This document shows positions 1-11,327 of a DNA stretch of 64,000 nt, piece after piece. Every line of letters begins with the position of its first letter. The first letter of the stretch is position 1. A program made the translations under genes and the position numbers. This DNA is from Fragilaria radians (lineage: Eukaryota; Bacillariophyta; Fragilariophyceae; Fragilariales; Fragilariaceae), in contig CAAAJI010000003.1 in assembly GCA_900642245.1 (NCBI GenBank), positions 551,672-615,671 of the forward strand. Reading direction: 5' to 3'. Under the pieces are notes generated by a model. It was not told where the DNA came from, made no database searches, and saw nothing but the letters and a program-made list of their open reading frames with translations.

Positions 1-127
1 ATTATTGTTAGTAAAAAAATAATACTAGAATTAATATTCTTATGTTTACTCATCTAAATGTAGATTAGGGTACATAGGTAACCATTCTTTCTATACTTTC
101 CACAAATTCAATTGAGACATAGCCTAA
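1..127 (+). repeat. Truncated gypsy-type LTR fragment
   Basis: Bases 1 to about 127 match the interior of the LTR found near 59235-59345. Shared runs include gaattaatattct, ttactcatctaaat and the stretch ending in cacaaattcaatt. The match stops abruptly after gacatag. The left part lies outside the window, so it cannot be said whether this is a solo LTR or the end of a full element. Similarity is clearly below that between the two LTRs of the 59-64 kb element, so it is an older copy. Confidence 0.8.
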
Positions 128-129
128 AA

Positions 130-510
130 TTATATGTCAACAGCTTCAACAGCAATAAAAGTATCAGTTCACAATGACAATAACATTTATCATTGTCACT
201 CTTCAAAACTAAACCAATAATCAACATTGTTCTACAAGCAAGAATACAAGAACTTTAACAGAGATGAAGAATACCATGAACAACATTGACAAAAAGATTT
301 ATCATCGTCACTCTATAGCAAATAGGACAACCACATCAAATTCATTGATTACCATTCCTCTATAACCACAATTACATTGATCACTGTTTCTCTACAACCA
401 TAGGAAGATTTAAATACATCTTCACCTCAACAACAACAATAACATATACATCAATGAGCAATGAGCAATGAGCAATGAGCAATGAACATCCCCCCCCCCC
501 CCCCCGTTTC
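130..510. repeat. Degenerate tandem repeats, 7-bp repeat and C-run
   Basis: From about 170 to 420 a loose unit resembling acattgatcactgtcactcta recurs several times with CA-rich spacers. At 452-485 a 7-bp unit (caatgag) is repeated about four and a half times. It is followed at 490-505 by an uninterrupted run of 16 C. No coding potential is seen. The run of C could be partly a sequencing or assembly artefact in length. Confidence 0.7.
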
Positions 511-777
511 ATTTGCCTCTTACAATCAGTCAAGTCACACTTGGGTCACGTGGAGAAATAAATACGTCATGGCCATTCTTTTCAAAAGTAGATTTGTGAT
601 TCACTTAATTCTATGAAGCATTTGAATGGATGGATTTCTAAAGGACATGATAAAGTTTTATGAAGCTGTGGATAATCCTGAGTAATTCTAGAAAAATCAA
701 CGTTTAACTCCTTTGGCTATTGGATTGGATTTTGGTGGCTTTGTCGCATGCTGCTTCAGGCACGGTTTTTTCCTAGA

Positions 778-1479
778 TTACAATTTCTCATCATGCTCCT
801 TATGGGATTCATAGCTGAGATAGGCATTCCACATGAAGCCAACAAAATTACTGAATAAAACTTGATACTTTCCTGGGACATATTTAAAATTGATTGCTTG
901 TGCAGGGATCCACAGTAACCAATTGGCAACAATGGATGTGGGAATCGTACTATACAAACAAGATTCGATACGATCAATGCTTTTGCCCTCCATGAACCAA
1001 AGACTTGAAAGGAAAGTGGGAAGGAAAAGGGGACTGAAGAAAAATTGATCAAGCAATACTCTCTTGACCACAGCTGCAGTTGAATTCCCTGGAAAGATAT
1101 TCATCAACGTGCCGTACCAGAAGTGGATAACTGGACCAACTAGTATGATTCCCAATACACCAAACCGCAGTGTCCGAGAATAATCCAGTTGAAAATTCTC
1201 GTTTTTGTTTCTGGACGAAACAAACTGGCACAAAATATCGCCTGACCCAGCAATAATGGCACTTGATAGCGACTTAGTGATAATTGGATGCGAATCGAGT
1301 TTGTGTGAATACCATTGGATAATTCCTTTTAGTGGTTTAGAGTAAAAATGACGCCGATGTTGATGCTGCAGCATTATACATAGACAACTGCTTGATCCTT
1401 GAGGTTGAGATTCGGGGCGTATTATTCGTTTGCATTGATGAAAAGCGATACAAGATCGTTTGAAGTTAAAGCTCATCAT
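778..1479 (-). CDS. Mpv17/PMP22 family membrane protein
   Basis: The 233-residue protein is a full-length member of the Mpv17/PMP22 family, small four-helix proteins of mitochondrial, peroxisomal or plastid membranes. The family core starts near residue 53 (YSHKLDSHPIITKS, then GDILCQ). It ends with the C-terminal signature at 187-222: NWLLWIPAQAINFKYVP followed by VLFSNFVGFMWNAYLS. About 50 residues precede the core and are rich in Arg, His and Ser, which fits an organelle-targeting extension, probably mitochondrial. Two ATG codons stand together at the start (1479 and 1476). It appears to be a single exon. Which membrane it occupies cannot be read from sequence. The family is linked to channel activity and mitochondrial DNA maintenance in other organisms, but the substrate here is unknown. 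Confidence 0.93.
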   Translation of the reverse strand: MMSFNFKRSCIAFHQCKRIIRPESQPQGSSSCLCIMLQHQHRRHFYSKPLKGIIQWYSHKLDSHPIITKSLSSAIIAGSGDILCQFVSSRNKNENFQLDYSRTLRFGVLGIILVGPVIHFWYGTLMNIFPGNSTAAVVKRVLLDQFFFSPLFLPTFLSSLWFMEGKSIDRIESCLYSTIPTSIVANWLLWIPAQAINFKYVPGKYQVLFSNFVGFMWNAYLSYESHKEHDEKL

Positions 1480-1767
1480 GGTGAATATTTACTGAAAGTC
1501 TACTGAATAATAGTAGCACTGTCCAAATAAAGCTACTCGTTTCTTTTCTGCGACTAAAGGTGCGCCTTAACAAACTTTGACAAGTTGAAACGTGAACGAT
1601 ATTGTCACCATGAAGAGTAAAGACATGATTAATATCTTTCAAACCAACTTTAATGAGTATGTAGTTGATAAACGATAAATACGTGCTCAAAAACGGTTTG
1701 AGGACATTAATAGACCAATTTGGAATTATAATCTAGACATGAAATTCAGCCTTACAAATGTACAGAT

Positions 1768-2079
1768 TTATGAAGTCATAGCAGCTGCAAAAATTCGCCG
1801 AGATTGAGTGCAATTATCAGAATAACTCAACCATTCACCATTATATCTTCCCACCGCATCTTGTTTTCGAGATACCTCATTTGTTTCCGCGTTCGTTACT
1901 CTGACAGCTTGAAGAAGGTAAGGTTCCAGGCCAATCGCATAGTCAACTCCTTGATACCAATGTGGAAAGAATCCATATAACGTTCGATGCGCCGCTCGTT
2001 CGATGTATACAGCTCCCAAGCAAGCAACGACAGTACTTGACAGAGTTATCAGTGCACCTTTGACCGCAGCTTTGAACAT
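1768..2079 (-). CDS. Small predicted membrane protein, unknown
   Basis: A 103-residue frame starts at an ATG and has one clear hydrophobic segment near residues 8-26. A basic, aromatic stretch (HRTLYGFFPHWYQG) follows, and then a polar tail. No family was recognised. A short N-terminal anchor followed by a soluble tail would suit a small mitochondrial or ER protein, but this is inference. It lies head-to-tail upstream of the Mpv17 gene with about 290 bp between them. The frame is longer than its surroundings would give by chance, yet short enough that a chance frame or a missed exon remains possible. Confidence 0.4.
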   Translation of the reverse strand: MFKAAVKGALITLSSTVVACLGAVYIERAAHRTLYGFFPHWYQGVDYAIGLEPYLLQAVRVTNAETNEVSRKQDAVGRYNGEWLSYSDNCTQSRRIFAAAMTS

Positions 2080-4012
2080 TTCCTATTCGTGTTTATTGCA
2101 ACTATTCTGGGGGTCGGTACAATTATAATCAACTTAATTACAAGAGGACTCTTTTGAAACACTAAGAAAAGGGTTAGAGAATCACTTTACCATTGGACGA
2201 ATATTGTTTTTCTTTTCGAAATCTCCAACACGTTTCATTTCCTTCATAATCAACATCCCTTCGTACCTTTTGTATTCTTGGGTAGTGTTGAAACCACTTT
2301 ATTTCAAGATATGGAAAAAGATGCTTATCTTAGAATGTGAATGAAAAACTATGGCACTTCAACTAAGAACGAGAAACAGACAGGAAAGCGCAAATTTTAA
2401 AGAACATTTCTCACCTGAAGAATGCGAATTGCAGCCTTGTTGAAACGCTTGGATACGAACGCTTAGATACGAACACTTGGATTTGGAAGAAAAGGAATAG
2501 TACTTTGCTAGCTCGTAATCGTCTAAACAATTTCAAGATCCAGAGTTCGTAAAGCAGACGGTTAGTGCACCTTGATTTCGAAAAGGTATTGTCCGTCATT
2601 TATGACGTGATGCAGCTATAAACAAAACGTCAAAAGAAAACTTTGATGGAATTTTTGAGAATATCTGTCGAGCGCATGGTCAGCAGATGCTAAAATCTTC
2701 TTTTCCAAATGGTTTTTATGAAAAAAAACCCAATTTTTCAAAACCCTGCGCCTTGCTGTGGAAAAAAATTGAACCTCAATTGGTAAAAAAGGGCTGATTC
2801 TTTAATAGATTTGCCATATCATTTGGAAACAATAATGAGGAAAAAATTTCACGTTTCAAATTGCGATCTTACACATAATACTGCCATAAAGCTATCGAGA
2901 CTTCAACAACCTAAAGACAGAAAAATAGACTTGGCGATGTAACTTTGATGCCCAAGACATCACACTCCACAAGGCATAACATTATGAAGCACAACTAATT
3001 CTCCTTCAGTTGAGCTCCTTGTGGTGGGGTTTGTCCTGAGGACGTAGCATACACTGCACCCTTTCCAAGGGTTTATATTCCGCCCGTGTGACTTGTCATG
3101 TCTGAAACTGTCGTTTAAGCAACATCAACCATTTAATCATCTTCATGAGATCAGATTCCAATATAAATCCTAAATTCCATGGTTGATTGCAGATATTTCG
3201 GATCTCATGTCTCTAATGCAGTCCACCATTTAAATTACAACCCTTCTGTTGCTAGAAGTCAACTGACATTCCTAGGGAATCATGCTTATGACCTCAATTC
3301 ACAATTAGTAGGGTTTCCTTACCAAAGGTGTGGTTCGACTGTTCCATAATACCTGTAACTTGCATGGGATCTTCAGGTCATCAGCATGCCAAATGATTTT
3401 ATATGTCGGTCCAAATATAGATTTGTTTGCGACACACCAATCATAACTGTAAATTTAAATCCCATACTGGTCAACTCAGATGTTAGCCTCTTCCAGTACA
3501 ATAGGGCAGCCCACAGTGGTCCCTATAGGCCTCGTACAATCTAGTTCATAGTACTGGTTTGCTGTGTTTATTAAGTATGAACTTCCATTATACTTCCACA
3601 CTTTGTCCATTTCTTTATTGCAATACACATTTTCATACACTGATTGAAGACTTTAGTTACACGAGGTAATAAATCCAGCTAATGCAATGAACGAAGCAAG
3701 CATTCTGGCACTTCTTACTTCAAATCAGTTGACCTTTCTCATCAAAACATTTCAATCTTGGCAAGAATCAGCTCAAAACTCACAATATCACAACTCTTTT
3801 CAATTTTGCCATCCGATTAACATTAATATCATGTAGAATCCTGCACTGCCTCTAACATAAGTCGAAAATGTAGCTACACTAGAATAGAGGAATACTACTT
3901 AGAAGGTTTCTGCATTAATTGAAGTCGAAAAGCGACCTTGTTGAGGACTTCGTAGTCGTTATAAATAATTAATGTAACATCCATGATTTGACGATATAAG
4001 CTAACAAATAAT
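2080..4012. other. Intergenic, no supported gene
   Basis: About 1.9 kb of AT-rich sequence. Only short frames without recognisable content are present. Near the right edge a short phrase, atccatgatttgacga, occurs twice (about 3979 and 4021). The second copy overlaps the last codons of the neighbouring cysteine-rich gene, so that gene end may have been locally duplicated. Confidence 0.6.
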
Positions 4013-7000
4013 TCATATAATATCCATGATTTGACGACATAAGTTGATCACCTCCGTACAAGGCACTGCCAGACTCATATTATCAAGACATCCTTTTTCA
4101 GAGAAACAACAAGACCATTCATCGCACATTTCAAAGCAAGCTCTGAAATCTAAAGAATCGATTCTTTCCTGAGTACATAATTCTGAAGAATTTAGCTTGT
4201 GTGCATGATTCGATTTCTCTTTCTTTTCCTCTAGATCTGTTGTTGGATGGTCAGATTTGTCCACTTCAACATTTGTCGTTGCTTGGTCAATTTTGTCCAC
4301 TGGATGGTCAATCTTGTCCACTGGTTGGTCAATTTCTGTAGTGCTACCATTTTGACCGAAAGGGCACCGATTTACAACTACTGAGTTATCAGATTCAACA
4401 TCAAAAGACGTCGCTTCTGATACCTTTGTATCGACGGTTTCATTCACCTTTGCAGGTATACTTGCTGTGCTATGATTTGCAAAAAGGTTTTTACATGAAG
4501 TATAACGAGAGCAGAACTTTTTATCTTTGACACAGCTGTCAGGTTTCGTTTCGGGTAAATAACAGCAACTTCCATTGGAACATAGTTCTTTGCAAACATT
4601 TACCCTTGATGATAACAAGTCATTTTCAAGCAAGTCGCAAACCTTTTCAATAGCTAGCGTCGAGTTGTCAAAGATAGCAAGGGAAAGACAAGGGCTGTAC
4701 GCGTCACAGTAACTAGAGTCGGAAAGACAATTATTTTCATCCTTCTCTTCCAAAAAGCAACATTTCCACCCAGCACAAGCCTTACTGCACTTTTCTCTAG
4801 CTTTGATATCCTTCGATACAACGCTTTCATCGCACATATCACTGAGCTTAGATTTAGTTTGGGGGATCTTTTCTTTGATATGCGATGTAAGCGTAACGTT
4901 ACACGGAAGAAAGTGGGAACAATATTTTTCATTACTCGCACAAGATTCCTTGTCACTGTCATCCAAATAGCAGCATGATCCTTCTGAACAAAGTTCCATA
5001 CAAGTTTTCTGCTGCTTGGAAAATGCTTTAGGATCGCATGCTCTTTTTAATGCAGAGCTATGTCTTGTCGAATTTACTCCATTGTAGAAAAGTGCGCAAG
5101 GTGAGTACAACTTGCATAACTCAGTGTGCTCCTTTAAACAACTTTTTCTTCTGTCATAACAGCAAGCAGCTGCGTGACATTCAAGGCGACAGTCAGGAGA
5201 AGTAAAGATCTTGTCAGGCTCGCACATCGCCTTCAAATTCGTAGGAGGTGGCATCAATTCGAGTTCGTTGCTATCCTCAGTGTGATTGGTTGATAAATTA
5301 CCAGTGGATGATGAATTTGAGACCATCAAATCCAGGCAAGGCTGATACATATCACATATTTCTGCATTATCAGCGTAGCAATTATCCTCCCCAGAAACAC
5401 AACAACTAGCTTTTAGGCAAATGTCAAAGCACATGGATTCTTCGTCTTCCAATGCATCACCAGCACATACTTTTGCAATATTTGATGGTGGAGGAGGAAT
5501 ATCCACTTTTGTTCCATTCCCAGAATCCATTTCCGTTTCGTTCTTGGGAGGTGAGTCCAAGAACGAATCATTCCCGTTAAAAGTACCATCGTCTAGATTA
5601 ATTACAGCTGTACATGGACTGTAATCGAGGCATTGAAAAACATTTTTTACAAAGCAAGATTCTCGGGGAGCAAAACAGCAGATACCTTTGGAGCATTGTT
5701 GCACACACTTATCTCTGGCTTTTCTATTTGACATTGAAGATTCAGCACACGTTTTCTTGATATCTGGTGCTGGGTAAGGAACAGTTGAAATCTGATCCAA
5801 AAGGTCTATTAATGATTGACAAGGGAAGTAAGAAAGGCATGTATTTGTTTCATTTTGTAAGCAACTATTCTCTTCAGCAAAACAACACAGAGCAACTTCA
5901 CATTCAACGGCACAAGCAGTTATCTTTTCTTTCGATGATTTCATGATACTCGGATCGCAAATTTTGTCAAGGTCTGGGGGAGGTAAGGGTAGAGCCAAGT
6001 GTTCCTCCTCTGTTTTATTCGGTGGAATTTCATTTTCTTTTCCGTTAGAGAGGTACTTTAGAATTCCTGAACAAGGAGAATATTTTGAACACTTCGAAAT
6101 ATTTTCTTCAATACAGGAATTAGGTGGAGAATCTACACAGCATTGCGCTTTGGCACAATGGGACATGCACATCACAGCACCTGCTTGGGTTTCCAAGGAT
6201 TCTTTCGAACAAATTTCTTTCAAATCATTTGGTGGGTTAGGTAGCTTCTGTATTTCTGAAGGTGGCGATATTCGACGTATCGTGTTCAAGAGGCAAGGCA
6301 TGTAGTTGTTACAACTATGAGAGTTGTAACATGACGGAAGGATCATCTTTTCTCCGTCCAAAATTTCGCTTGCAGACGAAAAACAGCAGTTAACACTATA
6401 GCATGCGCTGATACATTTAATTGTAGATACATTCGAGCCACAGTGAACATTCACGTTTTTCGATATTTCTAGGTCGGATGATATCTCAGTCTTATTGCCG
6501 CTTATTGAACTGTTCATTTCATTCTTGTTAAATTTAGAATTTATCGGGCCAAATATAAAGTCACATAGTGGACTGTATAGTAAGCATATATCTTCATTGT
6601 CAGTGTGGCATGACGTAAATCCTGTATCCGTTGAGCTAGTGTAGCAGCAGGCAGCCACTTTACAAATTTCTTTACATTCTTGTGCTTTCGTTACATCATT
6701 GATAACACTTTCCTTCGAACAAACCAACTTAAATTTTGAAGGTGGCTTCGAAATTTTTGTTTTGTCTTCTTTCCCTGTCTCTGTAGAATTCTTGGTTGTT
6801 GATGTTGCGTTGGTCAAGCCTTGACTAAATTCATTTGAATCCCGTTCTTCAGGACTAGTCATATTCGTCGCAGTTGATGACATAGGTCCGGAGGTGAATA
6901 TCCAGAGCAGCATTCCGGCTGCCCCAAGAATGGCAACGAGCGAAATCGCTAAAATCAGTTTCCATTTAAATGACCCCGATTTAGAATTCGGTGAAAGATT

Positions 7001-7291
7001 CAAATTTTCCTGATCTTTCACGAGATTTTTGTTCCCCGGAGATGTTTGTTCTTCATCGCCATAATTATATGAGCCTCTTGGAGGCTGGCGGTTCTCATTC
7101 CAAGATTGAGAAAGAGGCTCGGCATAAGAATCATGAAACTGCTGATTTCCCCGAAAGTCTTGGTCTACAGGCTGCGGCTCGTTATTGTACGGGTTATTGC
7201 CATCGTAATTGCTCTGATTATCTATGAAGTGACCCTCCTCATCTTCGTGATCGTCGTAATAATCATCGTAATCATCATCGTTGGTCAACAT
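4013..7291 (-). CDS. Type II membrane protein with 11 Cys-rich modules
   Basis: This 1092-residue, single-exon protein has an acidic, Asn/Gln-rich N-terminal tail of about 108 residues starting with Asp/Tyr clusters. One transmembrane helix follows at about 110-132. The rest carries eleven copies of a roughly 50-residue module. Each module reads approximately C-x(10-14)-C-x3-C-x3-CC-x(4-13)-C-x(4-8)-C-x2-Y/F-x-PC; examples of its core are CKEICKVAACCY, CVQQCSKGICCF and CMELCSEGSCCY. Linkers are proline-rich early on and contain many Asn-X-Ser/Thr sites, which fits an extracellular or lumenal side. Before the last module is a short repeat built on VDKIDHP and related phrases. The last module is the most divergent and lacks the Y-x-PC end. 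I recognise no named family. The even cysteine pattern suggests disulfide-bonded knots on a surface protein, possibly for cell-wall contact, adhesion or binding; that role is inference. Confidence 0.85.
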   Translation of the reverse strand: MLTNDDDYDDYYDDHEDEEGHFIDNQSNYDGNNPYNNEPQPVDQDFRGNQQFHDSYAEPLSQSWNENRQPPRGSYNYGDEEQTSPGNKNLVKDQENLNLSPNSKSGSFKWKLILAISLVAILGAAGMLLWIFTSGPMSSTATNMTSPEERDSNEFSQGLTNATSTTKNSTETGKEDKTKISKPPSKFKLVCSKESVINDVTKAQECKEICKVAACCYTSSTDTGFTSCHTDNEDICLLYSPLCDFIFGPINSKFNKNEMNSSISGNKTEISSDLEISKNVNVHCGSNVSTIKCISACYSVNCCFSSASEILDGEKMILPSCYNSHSCNNYMPCLLNTIRRISPPSEIQKLPNPPNDLKEICSKESLETQAGAVMCMSHCAKAQCCVDSPPNSCIEENISKCSKYSPCSGILKYLSNGKENEIPPNKTEEEHLALPLPPPDLDKICDPSIMKSSKEKITACAVECEVALCCFAEENSCLQNETNTCLSYFPCQSLIDLLDQISTVPYPAPDIKKTCAESSMSNRKARDKCVQQCSKGICCFAPRESCFVKNVFQCLDYSPCTAVINLDDGTFNGNDSFLDSPPKNETEMDSGNGTKVDIPPPPSNIAKVCAGDALEDEESMCFDICLKASCCVSGEDNCYADNAEICDMYQPCLDLMVSNSSSTGNLSTNHTEDSNELELMPPPTNLKAMCEPDKIFTSPDCRLECHAAACCYDRRKSCLKEHTELCKLYSPCALFYNGVNSTRHSSALKRACDPKAFSKQQKTCMELCSEGSCCYLDDSDKESCASNEKYCSHFLPCNVTLTSHIKEKIPQTKSKLSDMCDESVVSKDIKAREKCSKACAGWKCCFLEEKDENNCLSDSSYCDAYSPCLSLAIFDNSTLAIEKVCDLLENDLLSSRVNVCKELCSNGSCCYLPETKPDSCVKDKKFCSRYTSCKNLFANHSTASIPAKVNETVDTKVSEATSFDVESDNSVVVNRCPFGQNGSTTEIDQPVDKIDHPVDKIDQATTNVEVDKSDHPTTDLEEKKEKSNHAHKLNSSELCTQERIDSLDFRACFEMCDEWSCCFSEKGCLDNMSLAVPCTEVINLCRQIMDII

Positions 7292-10200
7292 TTTGAATTC
7301 TAAGGCCGTCGTGAACTTAATGAATTTTCCCGAGAAATACGTCGGTCAGAGAATCTATGTCTGTGACTTCTCCTAATCGTGAAAGTTACCTCTCTCTACA
7401 TTAACCACAAACCAATAGTAGCACATAGTCATGCCGATGACCAAAATTTCATTACAGACACCTAAAATTACTGTTTATAGCAGGAAATTGTGCTACTCTA
7501 TTGAATATTCATTCTTATAAAAAAGGTACATACGTTTTCGGCTGCTTGACGAAATATCATTCTTATACGAAATATACGATTGTACTTTTTTTGCCAATCA
7601 GCGCTTTCATTCTACAGGGTTTTTAATCTCTATAATTTTGAATCAAAGACTCGCTAGAACCAACCTGATGACCAGCTTAAAGTCATTGTCTACCAGCCTA
7701 ATAATAGGAGGAACGATCTCCCCAGCGTAGTGAGGTTGCCGTGTCATTCTCTCTGAGCAGATGCCAACAAATTTAAGTTAAAACAAGATAATTAAGGTTT
7801 TGGACCAGATCAAGGCTTCCAGTAGCAAGAGACAAGGGCAACAGCCAACATTGACAATTCTGAAATGATAAGAGTTGGAGAAAATGAGCATGATATGCCT
7901 TTCCCTGTTACATGTAGATAATCAAGCACATCTTCACAGAAGCATAGAGACCTATGACAAAGTCAAATTAGTGATGTGAGAACTGTGGCTGATGTGGATT
8001 ACAATGAAGATGATTGCCAATCAAAGATAAAGTTCATGAAGATTTAAATCCTACTAAATATGCTTTTCTTTGAGAAAATTAATCAAAATTTACGCAATAA
8101 AATAGACAGTTAAAACGAAGAACAATTCTCAAAATGAAACAAAAATTTGTAGAATCTCTCCTGACTTGATATCAATGAAGCCATCAGCAAATGATGATAG
8201 GGTGAAGAATTTACTTTCTCAAAATATTTTTCATCTCATAAAAGCTGGAGTTTCGCCTGCAACGCCTTTCAACTGCTATGCAACAGCTTGTTCTCCATTT
8301 GGAGCCACTTACCTGCTACAAAAGCTTCAGGTATCACAGCTTGCAATAGTCTTCTTCCAATTTCTTATTCAATTGGCAACTATACTCCAGGCATCATTGG
8401 TTGCATATATTTTGCTGATTTTCAAGTTTAATGGGAAATTCCTCTACAGGTTTTACACGACGCAACAATAATCTATCAATTTTCAAGCTCAACAACTTTT
8501 TTCCTGAATTTTTCTATCCTGATTTCAATGACATAACCTCACTCGCAATATTGGTGTCCAGAAAAGCAATAAAAAGGTGCAAATCAGCTGCAACCTAATT
8601 TAGCCTGACATTTACTATTTCGGTCTCTCAATCAAACTGATTGCATATATTAAGTTCAATAGGAATATGGTACATAGAAATCTTTTGCTAGTTTAGGCGA
8701 CAGAATTTATGAGATCCTGACTAGTAACGTTCCATAACGTTTGGCTGAATTTAAATATCTCCATTTGAATGCTCTTTCTGGTACATGTTTAATCAACATT
8801 GAATCCTTTTAGGGATGAGCGGCGTTGTCCTTAGTTTTTTCATTCTATCTTACTTGAGTGACTCTAACCCTTTAAATTGAGTTGAAATTCGTTTTCATTT
8901 GTTAACACTAACAATTTTCTGGACATTTGTTTGATACATGTTTTCTAAGTAGTTTTCTGGCACATTCCACATGTCTATCATTAGATTTCTTTGTATCTTT
9001 CCTCTTTAGTGGGTAATTTTGCCGAAAATAATTTTCCCGTGCTACACTGCAAGTATTAGGCAGCGTATCCGAATCAATTATGATTTGTCGCAGCCGACTT
9101 CCTAATGCAAAAAATTCAATGCTATCATTTATGACTGTTTCATATATGCCCTCTAGGATATCAACATCCTCGATGAGATTCTTGTGATTAGATAAATAAT
9201 TTCTAGCTTACTTTCATTTCTGGAACATGCTTCTAACCTGTCATGTTGCCTTCTCACTCTTCTTTCTGCTGCCAGGGCACTTGTTTGCCAGTGAAGTTGA
9301 TTGAAAACCGTAATTCCTATGTTGGCGCGAGATTCTATATCTTCTTTATGCTAATTATTAGATTGTGTATTTGATATAATGGTTGCCCTATAATTCTTCC
9401 AGTGATACAATTTCGCGATTTCGCTATACTTTTTCTCATATGCTCGTTATGATCCGTATCTGTCCAACTAATGAATGAGTAGTAATTTAGTAAGTCTAAA
9501 ATGTTGAAACATTTTATAAAAGCCAATAAGCTCTTATTGAAGGAAGTATAATTCCGATTAAGTTCCAAGTTTGGACTAAGAATAGGAAAAAAAGACAGAA
9601 CGGATACTTTGTGAGGTCTTCATGATTCCAGGCGAAGCAAACTTCATATGTTCTTGGCACTTAAGTTATGTCAAAGATTGATTTATTATAATTAGACACA
9701 TTGTATGATAGATAACCTACTATGAGGTTGAGAGCTTGATGGCGTTTAAAGAATCTGTCAATGCTTTCCCAGAAGTTGTTAAAGGGAAAGAAATCATCTA
9801 TTACTTGGATCAATAATTTAACAATTACTTCACTGATACGGAATCCTGAGTTTCAATTTCTTTACTTTGACACTTTTGCGAAAAACATATACACAATCAT
9901 GTCGAAAAATGTCACGTATGTTAGGAAAATTACACAATGACCATAATGCTACTCTAACTTTGTTAGTATTAACTTTATTCTGAATTGAAGAATATGAGAC
10001 ATGAATTTCACTTCTCGATAAGTCGAGTCGATATTAAGCTGACATAATATCTACTCTCTAAACTTCGAAACCGTAGGTACCTAAATCAAAATTACTCTCT
10101 GTCTTTCAACTTTCATCAGAAGAACACAGTCTCGTATTATCATAGTAAATACAGGGTTACCTTGCCATTCTGAGAGGACCAATTGTTGCAACACCTTTTG

Positions 10201-11327
10201 ATATTGTAAATTCTCTGCAACAGTAAATACAGATCTGGATGACTGTGTTTCACTATGTAGAGCAGAGTTCCAACCGTCATTCCTTTTCATATGAAATTAC
10301 ATCAATATATTCTTTCGCTTAAATTGATGCAGCACTTTGTCTTGTTCGCTTCAAATCATTCCTCTTCACAAGGTCATCAGTGATGATTCTTAATTTATCT
10401 CAAAGCCTCTTGATCTTGAATCCCATGAATTCCTATATGCACCTGCAATTTTTAAAAATAATAAGATTCCTACTATCCTTGTTTATTGACTTGGCTTCTC
10501 CTTGCATTAGTATGATTTCAACGCAAAAGCATATCGCGCACCATATCAATGGTCTTTCTTCCTTTTGCTTCTCAATTTCCAGCATTTTATCTTCTTTCAG
10601 CTCATATTCCAAAAGCTCAACAACATTCCCTTATTTTTCTGATATACGCATATTATGCTTGATAGCCGCTATTGTTTCTCCAGTTGTTTGACTCAACAGA
10701 TTTAGTTCAGGAGGTCCATTCCATTTGTTAAGGACACTTGAAATCATAATTAAATAAAGAAAAAGGGTATAGCATAGTTTTTTAGTTTTTACCCTCTATA
10801 TTGAGAAATAGTTTACTGGACAAGCCTTTCGGGATCTAGAAACGATTCCCTTTCATTTACGATAATTCATATTCGCTCTTTTTTCGAAGTAATCTATCAC
10901 TACAATAATTCCAATAGGTATAGAGGCTAGAAGTCACACTTAGCTTTTCACTTCTTCTCTAATAATTGAAGAGTAGCCGAGGAACTAGACCTATATTCTT
11001 TTGACTTGGAGAAATGGGACAACATTTCTTTTTGCTTTATAGATCATCAATGTCAAATAAGTAGGGCACTTACCAAAAGAAATATTCCAAGGAACCATTC
11101 ATAAATTACTGTATATTATTCTTTCACATACTAATACTCATTCTTCAATAGCAAAGAAAGCACAAAACTCAGTTCAAAAATACCGCAATGAATGAAAAAT
11201 GTAAACACTAGAATTTAAGAGAATTATGAAGAATATTGCAAATTTTCATGATATTAAAGGCTCTGAGGAGAATGCAATCTTCATCAATTGATAAACACAC
11301 ACGTTAGATTACAATATATGCGTGTCC
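7292..11327. other. Gene desert, likely decayed mobile DNA
   Basis: Four kilobases separate the Cys-rich gene from the sugar-transporter gene without a supported gene. The sequence is AT-rich, and frames are short and broken. A 101-codon frame near 8166-8471 lacks an ATG at its start and has no family features. One ATG-less frame on the minus strand (8911-9207) is listed separately. The rest shows no feature I can name. Confidence 0.6.
8911..9207 (-). pseudogene. ATG-less open frame, possible gene relic
   Basis: On the minus strand 99 codons are open between a TAA (9210-9208) and a TAG (8910-8908). No start codon lies at the left end. The translation has protein-like composition, for example NLIEDVDILEGIYETV and GSRLRQIIIDSDTLPN, with alternating charged and hydrophobic residues. 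Just upstream, in another frame, is a charged helical stretch (LAAERRVRRQHDRLEAC). Together they look like a frameshifted relic of a longer coding region. No family was recognised, and chance remains possible. Confidence 0.25.

Noticed and set aside
2411..2599. 62-codon minus-strand frame with ATG
   Set aside because: Too short, basic/aromatic random composition and no family features.
8166..8471. 101-codon plus-strand frame with hydrophobic segment
   Set aside because: It begins without ATG; the hydrophobic part is expected from T-rich DNA and nothing supports a gene.
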